A stretch of 64,000 bases of DNA from UMGS1663 sp963558185 (GTDB lineage: Bacteria > Bacillota > Clostridia > TANB77 > CAG-508), in the NCBI GenBank assembly GCA_963558185.1, contig CAUWFE010000006.1, forward strand, positions 1 to 64,000, read 5' to 3'. How positions within the stretch are numbered: position 1 is the stretch's first letter; each line of letters begins with the position of its first letter. Under the pieces are notes generated by a model. That model saw only the letters and a program-made list of their open reading frames with translations, was not told the DNA's origin and did no database searches. Positions 10,784-19,889 of this stretch are shown here, piece by piece. The position numbers and the translations under genes were made by a program.

Positions 10784-11504
10784 CTATTTTTGTTGCTGAT
10801 AAAAATATTCCATTATTCCATTATATATTCCCCAAGCTAATTTATCTTGATAAGCATCTTGTAAAAGCTGTTGTTCCTCTTCTAGATTTGATAAGAAACC
10901 ACATTCAACTATTGCTGTTGGTATTTGTACTTGTTTCATAATATATACTTTATCTAGTTTCATTGCTACTCTATTGTTTTCTTTTTGTATTGCTTCATTT
11001 AAATTTGTTTGTATTGATTTGGCAAGTTCTTGGCTTTTTTCATTATTAGTTTGAAAGAAACATTGCCATCCACTATATTGTTGTTCTGGAATTTTATTTA
11101 AATGTATAGATACAAAAATATCTGCACTTGAATTATTTCCTATTTTTACTCTATTACGAATATCTGATACCTTTTTTTGTTTTATTGTTTCTGCACTTAA
11201 ATCATATATTGCATTTTCATCACTTCTTGTTAGTATCACTGTTGCCCCACTTTGTTCTAATAAATTTTGTAATTTAAATGCTATTTTTAAATTTGTTTCC
11301 GCTTCTGTTGTTCCATTATTACTTTGTGCACCTTCATCTGGCTTTCCATGGCCTGCATCTATTATAATTACTTTATTAGTTACAGGTAATGACATTGTTG
11401 GAACTATTTGTTTAGTTCCGTGCTACTTGAAATACAAAAGTAAAAATACTAATACATAATACCATAGCTATTACTGCTATTCTTTTTTTACTTAAAATAA
11501 TCAT
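10784..11504 (-). CDS. cwlD: CwlD-like N-acetylmuramoyl-L-alanine amidase, +1 frame change at CGG
   Basis: Amidase_3 zinc hydrolase of the CwlD/AmiC type, which in spore formers removes peptides from cortex muramic acid. The domain (11395-10784) shows DAGHG, the Glu-containing EAETNLKIAF motif, SIHLN and VECGFLSN. The apparent start at 11395 has no ribosome site and lacks an export signal. A separate frame from the ATG at 11504, preceded by GGGAG, encodes a signal anchor (SKKRIAVIAMVLCISIFTF) and stops at 11412. The frames join exactly if the C of the in-frame CGG at 11418-11420 is skipped, giving ...FQVA-GTKQIVPT... into the domain. So the intact product is probably about 239 aa. A sequencing insertion is the alternative. 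Confidence 0.8.
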
Positions 11505-11506
11505 AA

Positions 11507-11555
11507 AAAAACTCCCATATACATATTTTATTAATATGTATATGTGGAGTTTTTA
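11507..11555 (-). terminator. Terminator hairpin of the toxin-antitoxin operon, covering the cwlD ribosome site
   Basis: AAAAACTCC-CATATACATATT and AATATGTATATG-TGGAGTTTTT form a long, nearly perfect stem. It begins four bases past the toxin stop and ends in a T-run immediately before the ATG at 11504. On the minus strand the 3' arm contains GGGAG, the only ribosome site for the cwlD signal-anchor start, paired with CTCC in the 5' arm. Confidence 0.8.
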
Positions 11556-11558
11556 TTA

Positions 11559-11876
11559 TTATTCTAATTTATTTTTCCAGTCAGTTGCACCATACAAAAT
11601 TCTTTCTACATTTACTATTTTTTCATCTTCATTAATTCTATAAAAAGCAATATAATTTTTTATGTTTAGCTTTCTAAATTTATATTCTTTTATAATATCA
11701 TAATCAATAATAGCAAATTTTTGTGGATTATATTTCAAAGTATTAAGTTCATTTTTAATTAATTCTGCATATCTTTCTGCAATATTAGGTTCTAATAGCT
11801 TATATTTTATATATCTAATAATACTTTTATAGTCCTCTTTTGCTTGAATAGATAATTCTATCTTATATTCTTCCAA
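11559..11876 (-). CDS. ParE/RelE-family toxin
   Basis: Small basic protein of about 105 aa that resembles ParE/RelE-superfamily toxins. It begins YKIELSIQAKEDYKSIIRYI, has the family's helical pair with LKYNPQKF, and ends in a beta-sheet core (RKLNIKNYIAFYRINEDEKIVNVERILYGATDW). ParE members poison gyrase and RelE members cut mRNA; sequence alone does not decide, though the pattern looks more ParE-like. The start is probably the TTG at 11876, eight bases after GGAGG. The ATG at 11891 is part of that ribosome site. It follows the antitoxin stop directly, so the two are translationally coupled. Confidence 0.8.
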   Translation of the reverse strand: MEEYKIELSIQAKEDYKSIIRYIKYKLLEPNIAERYAELIKNELNTLKYNPQKFAIIDYDIIKEYKFRKLNIKNYIAFYRINEDEKIVNVERILYGATDWKNKLE

Positions 11877-11892
11877 TACCCAAACCTCCATT

Positions 11893-12141
11893 TTAATTTG
11901 CTAAAATTTCTGTAACTTCTTCAAATGCTTCTTCTACAGAACACATTTTTCCATTATTAGTATCTTCCATACCTTTTTTTAATTTTTCCAATAAATCTTT
12001 ATCATCTTTTATAATTAAATCATCCGGAGCTTTTGTCATATAAGAAAATTTAAGATATTCTATATAATCTATAACTTTATTTGATAATTCTTCTGGCAAA
12101 CTTTCAATCACATTATATAATTCTTTTTGTTTCATTGTCAT
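11893..12141 (-). CDS. Antitoxin partner of the ParE-like toxin
   Basis: 82-aa acidic protein immediately upstream of the toxin, with two bases between the stop and the next ATG. Its N-terminal half (YNVIESLPEELSNKVIDYIEYLKFSYM) resembles DUF2281-type antitoxins. The C-terminal half (EKLKKGMEDTNNGKMCSVEEAFEEV) is the kind of flexible segment that wraps a RelE/ParE toxin. The GGGAG ribosome site fits the ATG. Antitoxins of this kind usually repress their own operon; I see no clear operator, although the upstream region is AT-rich and free of genes. Confidence 0.75.
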   Translation of the reverse strand: MTMKQKELYNVIESLPEELSNKVIDYIEYLKFSYMTKAPDDLIIKDDKDLLEKLKKGMEDTNNGKMCSVEEAFEEVTEILAN

Positions 12142-12225
12142 AATTTTTCATCTCCCTTTTTTGATTTATATTAATATTATACCACATTTTTATTAAATTT
12201 TTATCAATTTTTTATACAACATTAG

Positions 12226-13155
12226 TTACTTTTCACTACTTCTTCTATCTATTACATATGTACTGCCTTGTATTGTTTTTGCTAAATGTTTTACACTTGC
12301 ACCAACTTCAGCAATTTCCAATGTATTATGAAATTTTCCCTTTTTCACTTCTACTACCCCTATAGAGATTGAAGTAAGTGGAAATTCTTCAATAATTCCT
12401 TTTCTATTTGCTACTTCTATATATCCTTTTTCTATGTCATCTTCTGTAAAAAATTGATTAACATTTTTATCAAAGTCTGCTATAATATTTTGGCAAATTT
12501 TTTCATAATCCGTTTCTGGAACTATAGCAACAAAATCATCTCCACCTATATGCCCAACAAAACTGTCTTCCAAATTTAGTTCATGTATTCCTTTAATTAT
12601 GGTTCTTGCTGTAAACTTAATTATTTCATCACCTTTTAGGAATCCATAAACATCATTATATGCTTTGAAATTATCTAAGTCTAAATACATCATAGCAAAT
12701 GTTTCTTTTTTTATAAATCTTTTCTTTATTTCAGCTTGTATTTGTACATTTCCTGGTAGTCCTGTTAATGGGCTTACACGTCTATTTATATATAGTAAAT
12801 ATATAATGTTTTTTACTGTATAATATAGATATTCTTTATCTATAGGTTTTTTTATAAAATGTGAAACCTTTAATTTTAATACAGCTAGTTGATGTTCATG
12901 TTCAGTTTTAGATGAAGCAACTATAATAGGTGTAATACTATTATCTTCGTTTTGTCTTATTGTTTGACATATAATTCTTCCATTTTCAATTCCATCTTCA
13001 TCTATAATGATTAGTGAAGGTATGTTTTGTAATACCTCATTTACCTTGTCTTCTGAAAAACATTCAAATTTGTATTCTTTATCATTTTTAAATATTTCAG
13101 TTAATAAATTATATAATTCATTATTATTACTAATAATATATATATCTTGTACCAT
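12226..13155 (-). CDS. Receiver-GGDEF protein with GGDDF active-site variant
   Basis: 309 aa. The N-terminal receiver-like domain (1-120) has the candidate phosphoacceptor in LIIIDEDG and the conserved KKP, but lacks the full acidic pair near its N-terminus (IISNNNEL), so phosphorylation is doubtful. The C-terminal GGDEF domain (about 130-305) has SPLTGLPGN and LDLDNFKAYND, but the signature reads GGDDF, with Asp replacing the catalytic-position Glu. No RxxD inhibitory site is visible before it. It is either a weak diguanylate cyclase or a c-di-GMP/GTP-responsive scaffold. The start is eight bases past the stop of the PF06541 gene upstream, which implies cotranscription. Confidence 0.8.
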   Translation of the reverse strand: MVQDIYIISNNNELYNLLTEIFKNDKEYKFECFSEDKVNEVLQNIPSLIIIDEDGIENGRIICQTIRQNEDNSITPIIVASSKTEHEHQLAVLKLKVSHFIKKPIDKEYLYYTVKNIIYLLYINRRVSPLTGLPGNVQIQAEIKKRFIKKETFAMMYLDLDNFKAYNDVYGFLKGDEIIKFTARTIIKGIHELNLEDSFVGHIGGDDFVAIVPETDYEKICQNIIADFDKNVNQFFTEDDIEKGYIEVANRKGIIEEFPLTSISIGVVEVKKGKFHNTLEIAEVGASVKHLAKTIQGSTYVIDRRSSEK

Positions 13156-13163
13156 ATTTTCTC

Positions 13164-13958
13164 CTACTTTTCTTTTTTCATTATATTTTTTAATGTTTCA
13201 AAATCTACTTTTTGATTTAAAATTTTTGTCATACTTTCTGATTTCATTGTTGGGAATGCCATTTTTATTCTTTTTATTTGTTTATAAAATCTTATTTTCA
13301 TTCTCAATTGTTTTCTTTTTAGCTCATGTATAATTTTTTCCATATTCTCATGATTTACTTCTTCTGACTGTAGATTTTTACTTTGTTTTAATTCTTCTAA
13401 TTTTAACTTAATGTTTTCTCCCATTTCATTGATTTTTTGCATTGTTGCTTCCATATTAGTATAAGTACTTATGCTAAATGCAATATCTACAACTAATATA
13501 CTATATATTATTGTTATTACATATGTTAGACTAATTGTAGGAATTATATTTACAATATTAGAAACAAATGGGTGAATAAATTGTATAAATATTACTCCTA
13601 ATACTCCCCAATATATTGAATTTTTTAAGCATATTCGTCCTTGAAAGTTAAACTTTAAATGCGAATAATCCCAGTATTTTGTTTTAAATACTTTTTCTAA
13701 GAAAATTCCTACTACATATTCCCATATTGTTAAAAGCACAAATGCTGCTAAAAATAATAATATTATTTTATCTTTAAGGTTTCCTAGCACAAATATCATA
13801 ATCATTGCTCCTAGTCCATATATTGGACATATAGGACCATTTAAAAAGCCGCTATTTACAAGTTGTCTTTCCTCTATTGACTTTGATATTGATTCTATAA
13901 CCCAGCCACAAAAAGAATATATTATAATAAATGTCATATATTGTATAATTGTAATCAT
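13164..13958 (-). CDS. PF06541-type putative ABC transporter permease
   Basis: 264-aa polytopic membrane protein. The N-terminal segment IYSFCGWVIES, the motif FLNGPICPIYGLGA, and WEYVVGIFLEKVF followed by WDYSHLKFNFQGRICL are hallmarks of the family annotated as putative ABC transporter type IV (PF06541). Five or so helices fill the first 160 residues. A charged, probably coiled-coil tail (about 180-264) is cytoplasmic. No ATPase partner is adjacent, so a transport role is not established. It is the second gene of a probable operon 14934-12226 (Ig-like protein, this protein, GGDEF protein). Confidence 0.75.
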   Translation of the reverse strand: MITIIQYMTFIIIYSFCGWVIESISKSIEERQLVNSGFLNGPICPIYGLGAMIMIFVLGNLKDKIILLFLAAFVLLTIWEYVVGIFLEKVFKTKYWDYSHLKFNFQGRICLKNSIYWGVLGVIFIQFIHPFVSNIVNIIPTISLTYVITIIYSILVVDIAFSISTYTNMEATMQKINEMGENIKLKLEELKQSKNLQSEEVNHENMEKIIHELKRKQLRMKIRFYKQIKRIKMAFPTMKSESMTKILNQKVDFETLKNIMKKEK

Positions 13959-14001
13959 CTTTTCTCCTGCTTCTTTCTTTTTAGTTATTTAACATTTTCA
14001 C

Positions 14002-14934
14002 TTATTCTACTGTAATAGTGCCTTCTTGTGTTGCTGTTAATCCATATATATCTGTTACTGTAATTGTAATTTTATTTTCACCTTGTACTAAAGGCTGTGG
14101 AAATGTAATTTCTTTTGTGTTTAGTGTAACTCCTGTGTTTTGAGGATCTGTTGAATATTGTACTTCATTTAATGTATATTCTATTTTTTTAATTTCATTA
14201 TCTGCTTTTACTGTAATCATTAAATTTTGTTCTTGTCTTTCTAAATTAATTTTTGGATTTTGCCCTCCTTGGAATTTTTGTTCTTTTTCTGTTTTATTAC
14301 CTGCTTTATCTACTGCTACTACTTTTAAAGTATTTATTCCTCCTAAAGTTTCTATTCTTTCTTCAATTACTTTTGGTGAATTTTCTTTAACTTGTATTTT
14401 GGTTTCATCTTCATCATTCCAACGATATGTCATATAATCTAGTTGTGTTTCATCTTTTACTGTTATTTTTATTTTTGGTGCTTCTGCTGTAAATTCTATT
14501 TCTGGACTTATTATATCTTTTTCTTCGATTGTATATGTTTTAGTATATTCTGTTTCTTTTCCAAATATATCTAATATTCTTACATTTAATGTATTTGTTC
14601 CTATTATTACAGGTATTTCTTCTTCTAATATATTTCTTCCTTTTCCTTGTAATACTTGTTCTTGTTCGTCATTCCAATGATAATATATTTTATCTATTGC
14701 TTTATCATGTTTTATATTTAATATTATTTTATTTGATTCTAGTTCCATAATAACTACTGGATTAGTGCATTCCTCTTCAGTTGTTTTATTTGATACTAAT
14801 GCCAATGTTCCATTTGATATCATAAATATCCCAAATACCATTATTGCAATTGCAAATATTCTAACAACTGTTTTTTCTTCTAATGGTGCACCTTTTGCTT
14901 TTTTGTTTTTTTCTACTGTTAATATTTGATTCAT
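14002..14934 (-). CDS. Membrane-anchored protein with three Ig-like domains
   Basis: 310 aa. A short basic cytoplasmic N-terminus is followed by one transmembrane helix (about 24-48, IFAIAIMVFGIFMISNGTLAL), then three tandem beta-sandwich repeats of roughly 80 residues. Each repeat ends with a motif of the type GxNTLxVxxxDxxGxxTE (LNVRILDIFGKETE, LKVVAVDKAGNKTE, ITITVTDIYGLTATQ), typical of bacterial Ig-like or cadherin-like domains. Paired YHWNDE and YRWNDE motifs show that repeats 1 and 2 are recent relatives. It probably sits outside the membrane as a structural or binding protein. The ribosome site is GGGTGAG. No enzymatic signature is visible. Confidence 0.7.
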   Translation of the reverse strand: MNQILTVEKNKKAKGAPLEEKTVVRIFAIAIMVFGIFMISNGTLALVSNKTTEEECTNPVVIMELESNKIILNIKHDKAIDKIYYHWNDEQEQVLQGKGRNILEEEIPVIIGTNTLNVRILDIFGKETEYTKTYTIEEKDIISPEIEFTAEAPKIKITVKDETQLDYMTYRWNDEDETKIQVKENSPKVIEERIETLGGINTLKVVAVDKAGNKTEKEQKFQGGQNPKINLERQEQNLMITVKADNEIKKIEYTLNEVQYSTDPQNTGVTLNTKEITFPQPLVQGENKITITVTDIYGLTATQEGTITVE

Positions 14935-15016
14935 ATTCTCACCCTATCTTATATTTAATAGTTTAATCAAAAAGAATTATATCATACACATATTTCAAAG
15001 TAAATATGATAAAACA

Positions 15017-15056
15017 AAAAAATGAACTTTAAGGAACTCCCCTAAAGTTCATTTTT
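15017..15056 (-). terminator. Terminator of the surface adhesin gene
   Basis: On the minus strand AAATGAACTTTAGG, a short loop and CCTTAAAGTTCATTTTTTT follow the adhesin stop by a few bases: a stable stem with a T-tract. Confidence 0.85.
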
Positions 15057-15058
15057 GG

Positions 15059-18000
15059 TTATAAGATATATTTCTTTATAAGTATAACACTTCCAGCAAG
15101 TAAGATTAATCCACCTGTTGTGATTCCTATTACTATAATTGGTGTTTCTCCACCAGTTTTTGTACTTAATACTACTGGTGCATCATCAATATCATCTTCT
15201 CCTTCTTTTTTGTTGTCTGGAGTAGAGTCTATATCTGGTGTGCCACTATCATTGTAATCTTTGCTAATTTCTGCAATGTTTACTTTTAAGCCCATATTGT
15301 TTTTATCATTTATCCATGTTAGCAATACTTCTACATCAGCACTTTCACCTGGTTTTAATAAAGTATCTTTTAATTGGTCTGTTACTATTATGTTTTCTGA
15401 TAATGGTTTCCACTTTGGATTGTCTTCTTGTACAAATTTTAACCCTTGTGGAATGTAGTCTTTAATTTCTTTTACATATCCGGCAATTTCACCTTCGTTT
15501 GTTACTCGAATACTATATCTAAATTTAACTACTACTTTATTTAATTTACTAGCTACTATCTCCACTTTAACTGGTGCTTCTGGGTCATCTTCTGGTTTAT
15601 GGCCTGTATTTATTACTGTTTCTTTTCCATCTTCAATAATTATTGCTTGTGTTACCCATTTTCTTAATGCTAAATCAAAGTATTTTACTTTAATTTTTTC
15701 AATATCTTGGTCATCTTCTCCATCTATCCATTTGTCTGGTGTAGAGTCTTTATCTACTACTTCTTTTCCATTTTCGTCTTCATCATCCGATATTTGAGCA
15801 TAGTTTATAATAATTCTATCTGATGTATTTGGTTCTGTTACTTCAAATGCAATTTTTAAATCTCTATAATCAGGTTCTTTCATTGTTTTTGAATCAAATG
15901 CTTTTAATAAATTATCTCTACCAGCTAATTCCCCTTGTTCTTTTGATAGATAATCTGTTTTGATATCTTTTGCTTTTTTTACATCATCTGTTTCTTCACC
16001 ATTTTCATCTAACATTACCCAACGATATTCTTTATTTGTTTCATTTTCTGGTAAGAATTTTAATCCATCTGGAATATCATCTTTTACTTCTTTAGCATAT
16101 CCTGATTTTGTTCCTTCATTATATATTCGAAGTGTATATGTTACTATATTTCCATTTTCTACTTCTACTGGTTCTTTTGTATGATTATATACATAGTTTC
16201 CATTTTCATCTATAGAAAATTCTGGATAACGATTTGTTACATCTGTATCATTTACTTTAGTAATAAATTTTCTTAATGCTAAGTCAAAATATTGTAATTT
16301 TACATGTTCTTTATCTATATCATCTTCTGTTTCTTTGTTATTATCTGGTGTAGAATCTTTATCTGTAACATCTTTTCCATTTTCATCTTCATCATCTGAT
16401 ATTTCAGCAATATTTGTTATTATGTCTTCATATGTGTTAGGTGCTACTACTTTAAATGCTACCTTTACATCTCTATAATCAGGTGATTTCATTGTATCTG
16501 GATTAAAAGCATCTAATAAATTATCTCTACCTGTAGCCATTTCTTGTTCTTTTGATAAATAATCAGTTACAATATATTTTGCTTTTTCTACATCTTGTGT
16601 TTCATTTCCATTTTCATCTAACATCTTCCAACGATATTCTTTATTTATTTTATCTTCTGGTAAGAATTCTAATCCATCTGGAATATTATCTTTTACTTCT
16701 TTGGCATATCCTGCAATATCTCCTTCATTGTAGATTCTTATTGTATATTCTACAATGTCAGTTGTTTCTACTAATACAGGATCTTTTGTATGTTCATAAA
16801 TATAATTTCCATTTTCGTCTTTTACATTTGTAAATACTGGAATTCTATTAGTTACTTTTTCGTCATTTACTCCTGTTATGAATTTTCTTAATGCTAAGTC
16901 GAATTCTTGTAATATTAGCTTTTCAAAGTCGTCATCATCTTGTTGACCTTTGTAGAAATAATTTGAATCATCTAATACAGATTTATTAGAACTATTACCT
17001 TTATAACTTGGTAGTTTTTCATCTGTTGGTAATACTATATTTGCTTCTTGAGAATCTCTATCTACAATAGCTTTTCCTTCTTCATCTTTAAATTCTGTAA
17101 TTTCTGCTATATTTGTAATAATTTCATCTAAGTTATTTACACTTTTTACTCTACATTTTATTTTTACTTCTTTATAATCTGGTGAATTCATAGTATCTGG
17201 GTCAAATGCTTTTATTAAGTTTTCTTCTGGATCTATTTCTGTTCTATCTAATTTATTTGTTGTTACTTTTCTTAATGATTTATCTAGTATCCATCCTTGT
17301 GTTGCATTGAAGTTTTCTTCGTCATTTGTAACAAATTCTAATTGTGGTGGTAAGTAATCTGTAATAGAACTTACATATCCACTTAATTCACCTTCATTAT
17401 ATACTCTTATTGTATAAATAACTATATCTCCAACTGCTACTCCAACTGGATCTTTTCTATGTTTATATAATGCTGTTGTATCTGTTTCGTCTTTTAATGG
17501 TGTAACATCTATTACTGGTTCTCTTAAATATTTTCCATTTTCATTGACTAATTCTTTACCATTTATATTTGTAATAAATTTTCTTAATGCTAAATCAAAA
17601 TTTTTTCCTGGTAAGAATAAATCTTCATAGTCATCATCATCTTCATACCCAAATCCTTGTTCTGAAGTTCCTGGATTATAATTATTTTTTTGTTCTTCTG
17701 TTAAGTTTTGTGGTATTGAATCTATATCTACAATATTTTCATTTCCTTCAACATCACTATGTTTTGTAATTTCTGCTACATTTTTTAAATGTTGATCTTG
17801 TGATGTACTATTTCCTACAACTTCACATTCTACTTGTAAATCTACATAAGCAACATTTGCACCATCAAACTTTTTAATTAAGCTATCTGCTAATTTTTTA
17901 GATATAATTGTTCTTCCATCTCCTGATGGATTCTCCCATCCATTTGCTGTATTTATATCACTATTTTCTTTTAACTTTAATCCTGAAGGTAAATAGTCTG

Positions 18001-19420
18001 TAACCTCTTTTGCATATCCATCTATTTCACCTTCATTATAAATACGAATTGTATATAATACTATATCTCCTTTTGCAACCTGTAATGGATTTTTTGTATG
18101 TGTTTTTGTGACAGTTGTAATTTTTCCATCTTGCAAATCTTTTATTGTTTCTGCTGTAATTTGTGGTTCTCTGCTAATTTGTACTGCTTGATTATTTATT
18201 TTTGTAATAAATTTTCTTAATGCTAAATCAAATGTATAATTTTTTGGAACATTTACGTTTTCTACATAGTCCTTATTATCATTTGTAACTTCTACTACTG
18301 GTTGGTCTATTGGTTGTGCACCTTTTACAGACCAATATGTAATATTTTTTTGTATTAAATTTGTTGTTAATTTTATTTGTGCATTTTCTATATTTTCAGT
18401 TTTTGGAACTTGTAAATAAAATTCTGTTCCTACTAATTCTTTTAATGTTTTAGATGTTTCTTGTTTATTTGCATCTAATAATTTATATGAAATTTCTTTG
18501 CTTGCTTCATCTGCTGATTCTTTTATTTTTAAATTTAAATTGTATTCTTTGTTTGTTCTTTCTTCTATTTTGTATGGTCCTATTATGTACTTATCTCCAT
18601 CTACCTTTGTTTTAGCTCCTGCACTTGTAAAAGTAATTGGGTTTTCATCTTTAGATGGTATTGTATTTTTATTTTCTTCTGCTCTGGAAATTAAATAATT
18701 AAATAATTTTATTGCATCAGTATTTCTTTCTTGTCCATCCCATCCATATTTGTTGCCTAATGTATCATAATCTGCATCTGACATTTGTTTTATTGATAAT
18801 GTAAATGTTTTATCTGTTAATTTATACTCATCATCATTTGTAAAATACCATACTGCTAACTGTTGTGTAACATCTATTTCATCATTTGTAATTTTACTAT
18901 TTGATATTCCTGCAGCATTTAAAAAGTCTTGTCTTTCTTGTTTTTGTTCATCTGTCAATTGCTCCCCTGCTTTTAATTGTGGTGCTACATAAATATTTTC
19001 TAGTAACCATACTAATGAATTATATTTTTCCCCTTTAGGTAATACAGATTTATATGGTTCTTCTATAGAATTTAAATCTTTTAAGTCAAAATATTCTGTA
19101 TATTTTCTATGTTCTGGAATAAAGCTTCCAGCGCCCATATCTTCTGAACCAAAACCTGGACCTGCTTTTATACAATAAAAAGTTCTATCTTTATTTGGTG
19201 TTTGACCCTCATATGAAGATATTTTCCACATTATTTTATCTCCAGCTTTATATGAAAATCCACTTGTTCTATATTGCTCTAATCCTAATTCTAATTCTTG
19301 ACCTGTTGATACTGTTTTTGCATATGAATTTGTTGTAATTCCTAATATGCTTGCTGTTAATAAAATTGTTGTTCCTGTTATAAATATTTTCTTTAAATTT
19401 TTAATATTCATATTTACCAC
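15059..19420 (-). CDS. Thioester-domain surface adhesin with five DUF11-like repeats
   Basis: 1453-aa secreted wall protein. A signal peptide (1-35) is followed by a thioester/TQXA domain with FYCIKAG (Cys near residue 83) and TQQLAVWYF (Gln near 184), the pair that forms an internal Cys-Gln thioester able to bond covalently to host surfaces. After a linker come five repeats of about 200 aa, each starting FDLALRKF/WxT and containing YTIRIYNEGExxGYAKEVxDxxPxGL followed by NIAEISD. Such repeats are often rigidified by Lys-Asn isopeptide bonds. The C-terminus has a hydrophobic helix and a KK tail, preceded by STKTGGE where an LPxTG sortase motif would be expected. No sortase gene lies in the window. 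It is monocistronic with its own promoter and terminator. Confidence 0.85.
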   Translation of the reverse strand: MVNMNIKNLKKIFITGTTILLTASILGITTNSYAKTVSTGQELELGLEQYRTSGFSYKAGDKIMWKISSYEGQTPNKDRTFYCIKAGPGFGSEDMGAGSFIPEHRKYTEYFDLKDLNSIEEPYKSVLPKGEKYNSLVWLLENIYVAPQLKAGEQLTDEQKQERQDFLNAAGISNSKITNDEIDVTQQLAVWYFTNDDEYKLTDKTFTLSIKQMSDADYDTLGNKYGWDGQERNTDAIKLFNYLISRAEENKNTIPSKDENPITFTSAGAKTKVDGDKYIIGPYKIEERTNKEYNLNLKIKESADEASKEISYKLLDANKQETSKTLKELVGTEFYLQVPKTENIENAQIKLTTNLIQKNITYWSVKGAQPIDQPVVEVTNDNKDYVENVNVPKNYTFDLALRKFITKINNQAVQISREPQITAETIKDLQDGKITTVTKTHTKNPLQVAKGDIVLYTIRIYNEGEIDGYAKEVTDYLPSGLKLKENSDINTANGWENPSGDGRTIISKKLADSLIKKFDGANVAYVDLQVECEVVGNSTSQDQHLKNVAEITKHSDVEGNENIVDIDSIPQNLTEEQKNNYNPGTSEQGFGYEDDDDYEDLFLPGKNFDLALRKFITNINGKELVNENGKYLREPVIDVTPLKDETDTTALYKHRKDPVGVAVGDIVIYTIRVYNEGELSGYVSSITDYLPPQLEFVTNDEENFNATQGWILDKSLRKVTTNKLDRTEIDPEENLIKAFDPDTMNSPDYKEVKIKCRVKSVNNLDEIITNIAEITEFKDEEGKAIVDRDSQEANIVLPTDEKLPSYKGNSSNKSVLDDSNYFYKGQQDDDDFEKLILQEFDLALRKFITGVNDEKVTNRIPVFTNVKDENGNYIYEHTKDPVLVETTDIVEYTIRIYNEGDIAGYAKEVKDNIPDGLEFLPEDKINKEYRWKMLDENGNETQDVEKAKYIVTDYLSKEQEMATGRDNLLDAFNPDTMKSPDYRDVKVAFKVVAPNTYEDIITNIAEISDDEDENGKDVTDKDSTPDNNKETEDDIDKEHVKLQYFDLALRKFITKVNDTDVTNRYPEFSIDENGNYVYNHTKEPVEVENGNIVTYTLRIYNEGTKSGYAKEVKDDIPDGLKFLPENETNKEYRWVMLDENGEETDDVKKAKDIKTDYLSKEQGELAGRDNLLKAFDSKTMKEPDYRDLKIAFEVTEPNTSDRIIINYAQISDDEDENGKEVVDKDSTPDKWIDGEDDQDIEKIKVKYFDLALRKWVTQAIIIEDGKETVINTGHKPEDDPEAPVKVEIVASKLNKVVVKFRYSIRVTNEGEIAGYVKEIKDYIPQGLKFVQEDNPKWKPLSENIIVTDQLKDTLLKPGESADVEVLLTWINDKNNMGLKVNIAEISKDYNDSGTPDIDSTPDNKKEGEDDIDDAPVVLSTKTGGETPIIVIGITTGGLILLAGSVILIKKYIL

Positions 19421-19459
19421 CTTTTTTATTTTAATTTTGGCATAATTACTCTATAATAC

Positions 19460-19488
19460 ATTTTATACGCTCTTTTTTATTTAGTCAA
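19460..19488 (-). promoter_or_regulatory. Sigma-A promoter of the adhesin
   Basis: TTGACT, 17-nt spacer, TAAAAT on the minus strand. It lies about 40 bases upstream of the adhesin start, which has ribosome site AGGTGG. Confidence 0.7.
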
Positions 19489-19795
19489 TAGTATTTTTTT
19501 CCTCTTATTTTACTGTTATTTTTTACGTTTTTTATTGCTTTACGGATACTTATTTTTTTACTATTTTAAATGTTTTATTACCCCATATTACAATTATATT
19601 ACATTTTTGTTACAAAATCAATGTTTATTGGCATTTTTACTAGGAAAATAAGCATTTCTAGCTTTAAAATTTGATTTGATTTTTAGATTTTATTGAATTT
19701 CATAATATATTTATATATATTATAAAAAGTGTATATTTTAAGATTTTGTGGCAAATTGTAAGAAAACACATTAAATTTTTGATTTTTGTAAAAAG

Positions 19796-19824
19796 TTGAA
19801 TTTTTTATTAATTTTTGATATAAT
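19796..19824 (+). promoter_or_regulatory. Sigma-A promoter of the small membrane protein
   Basis: TTGAAT, 17-nt spacer, perfect TATAAT. Transcription would start a few bases downstream, just before the palindrome at 19851. Confidence 0.7.
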
Positions 19825-19850
19825 ATTAATCGTTTCATTTAATATTTTCT

Positions 19851-19868
19851 ATGATGTAATTACATCAT
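19851..19868. promoter_or_regulatory. Perfect 18-bp palindrome, candidate operator
   Basis: ATGATGTAATTACATCAT is a perfect palindrome about 26 bases after the -10 box and 21 bases before the start codon. Position and symmetry fit a dimeric repressor site. The regulator is unknown. Confidence 0.5.
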
Positions 19869-19889
19869 CTACTTGAAAGGAGTAACTTT

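Larger units (their letters stand above)
19421..19889. other. 469-base divergent intergenic region
   Basis: AT-rich stretch between the divergently transcribed adhesin and the small membrane protein. It holds one promoter for each direction and an 18-bp palindrome near the plus-strand start. No open frame or RNA gene is apparent in the middle. Confidence 0.7.
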
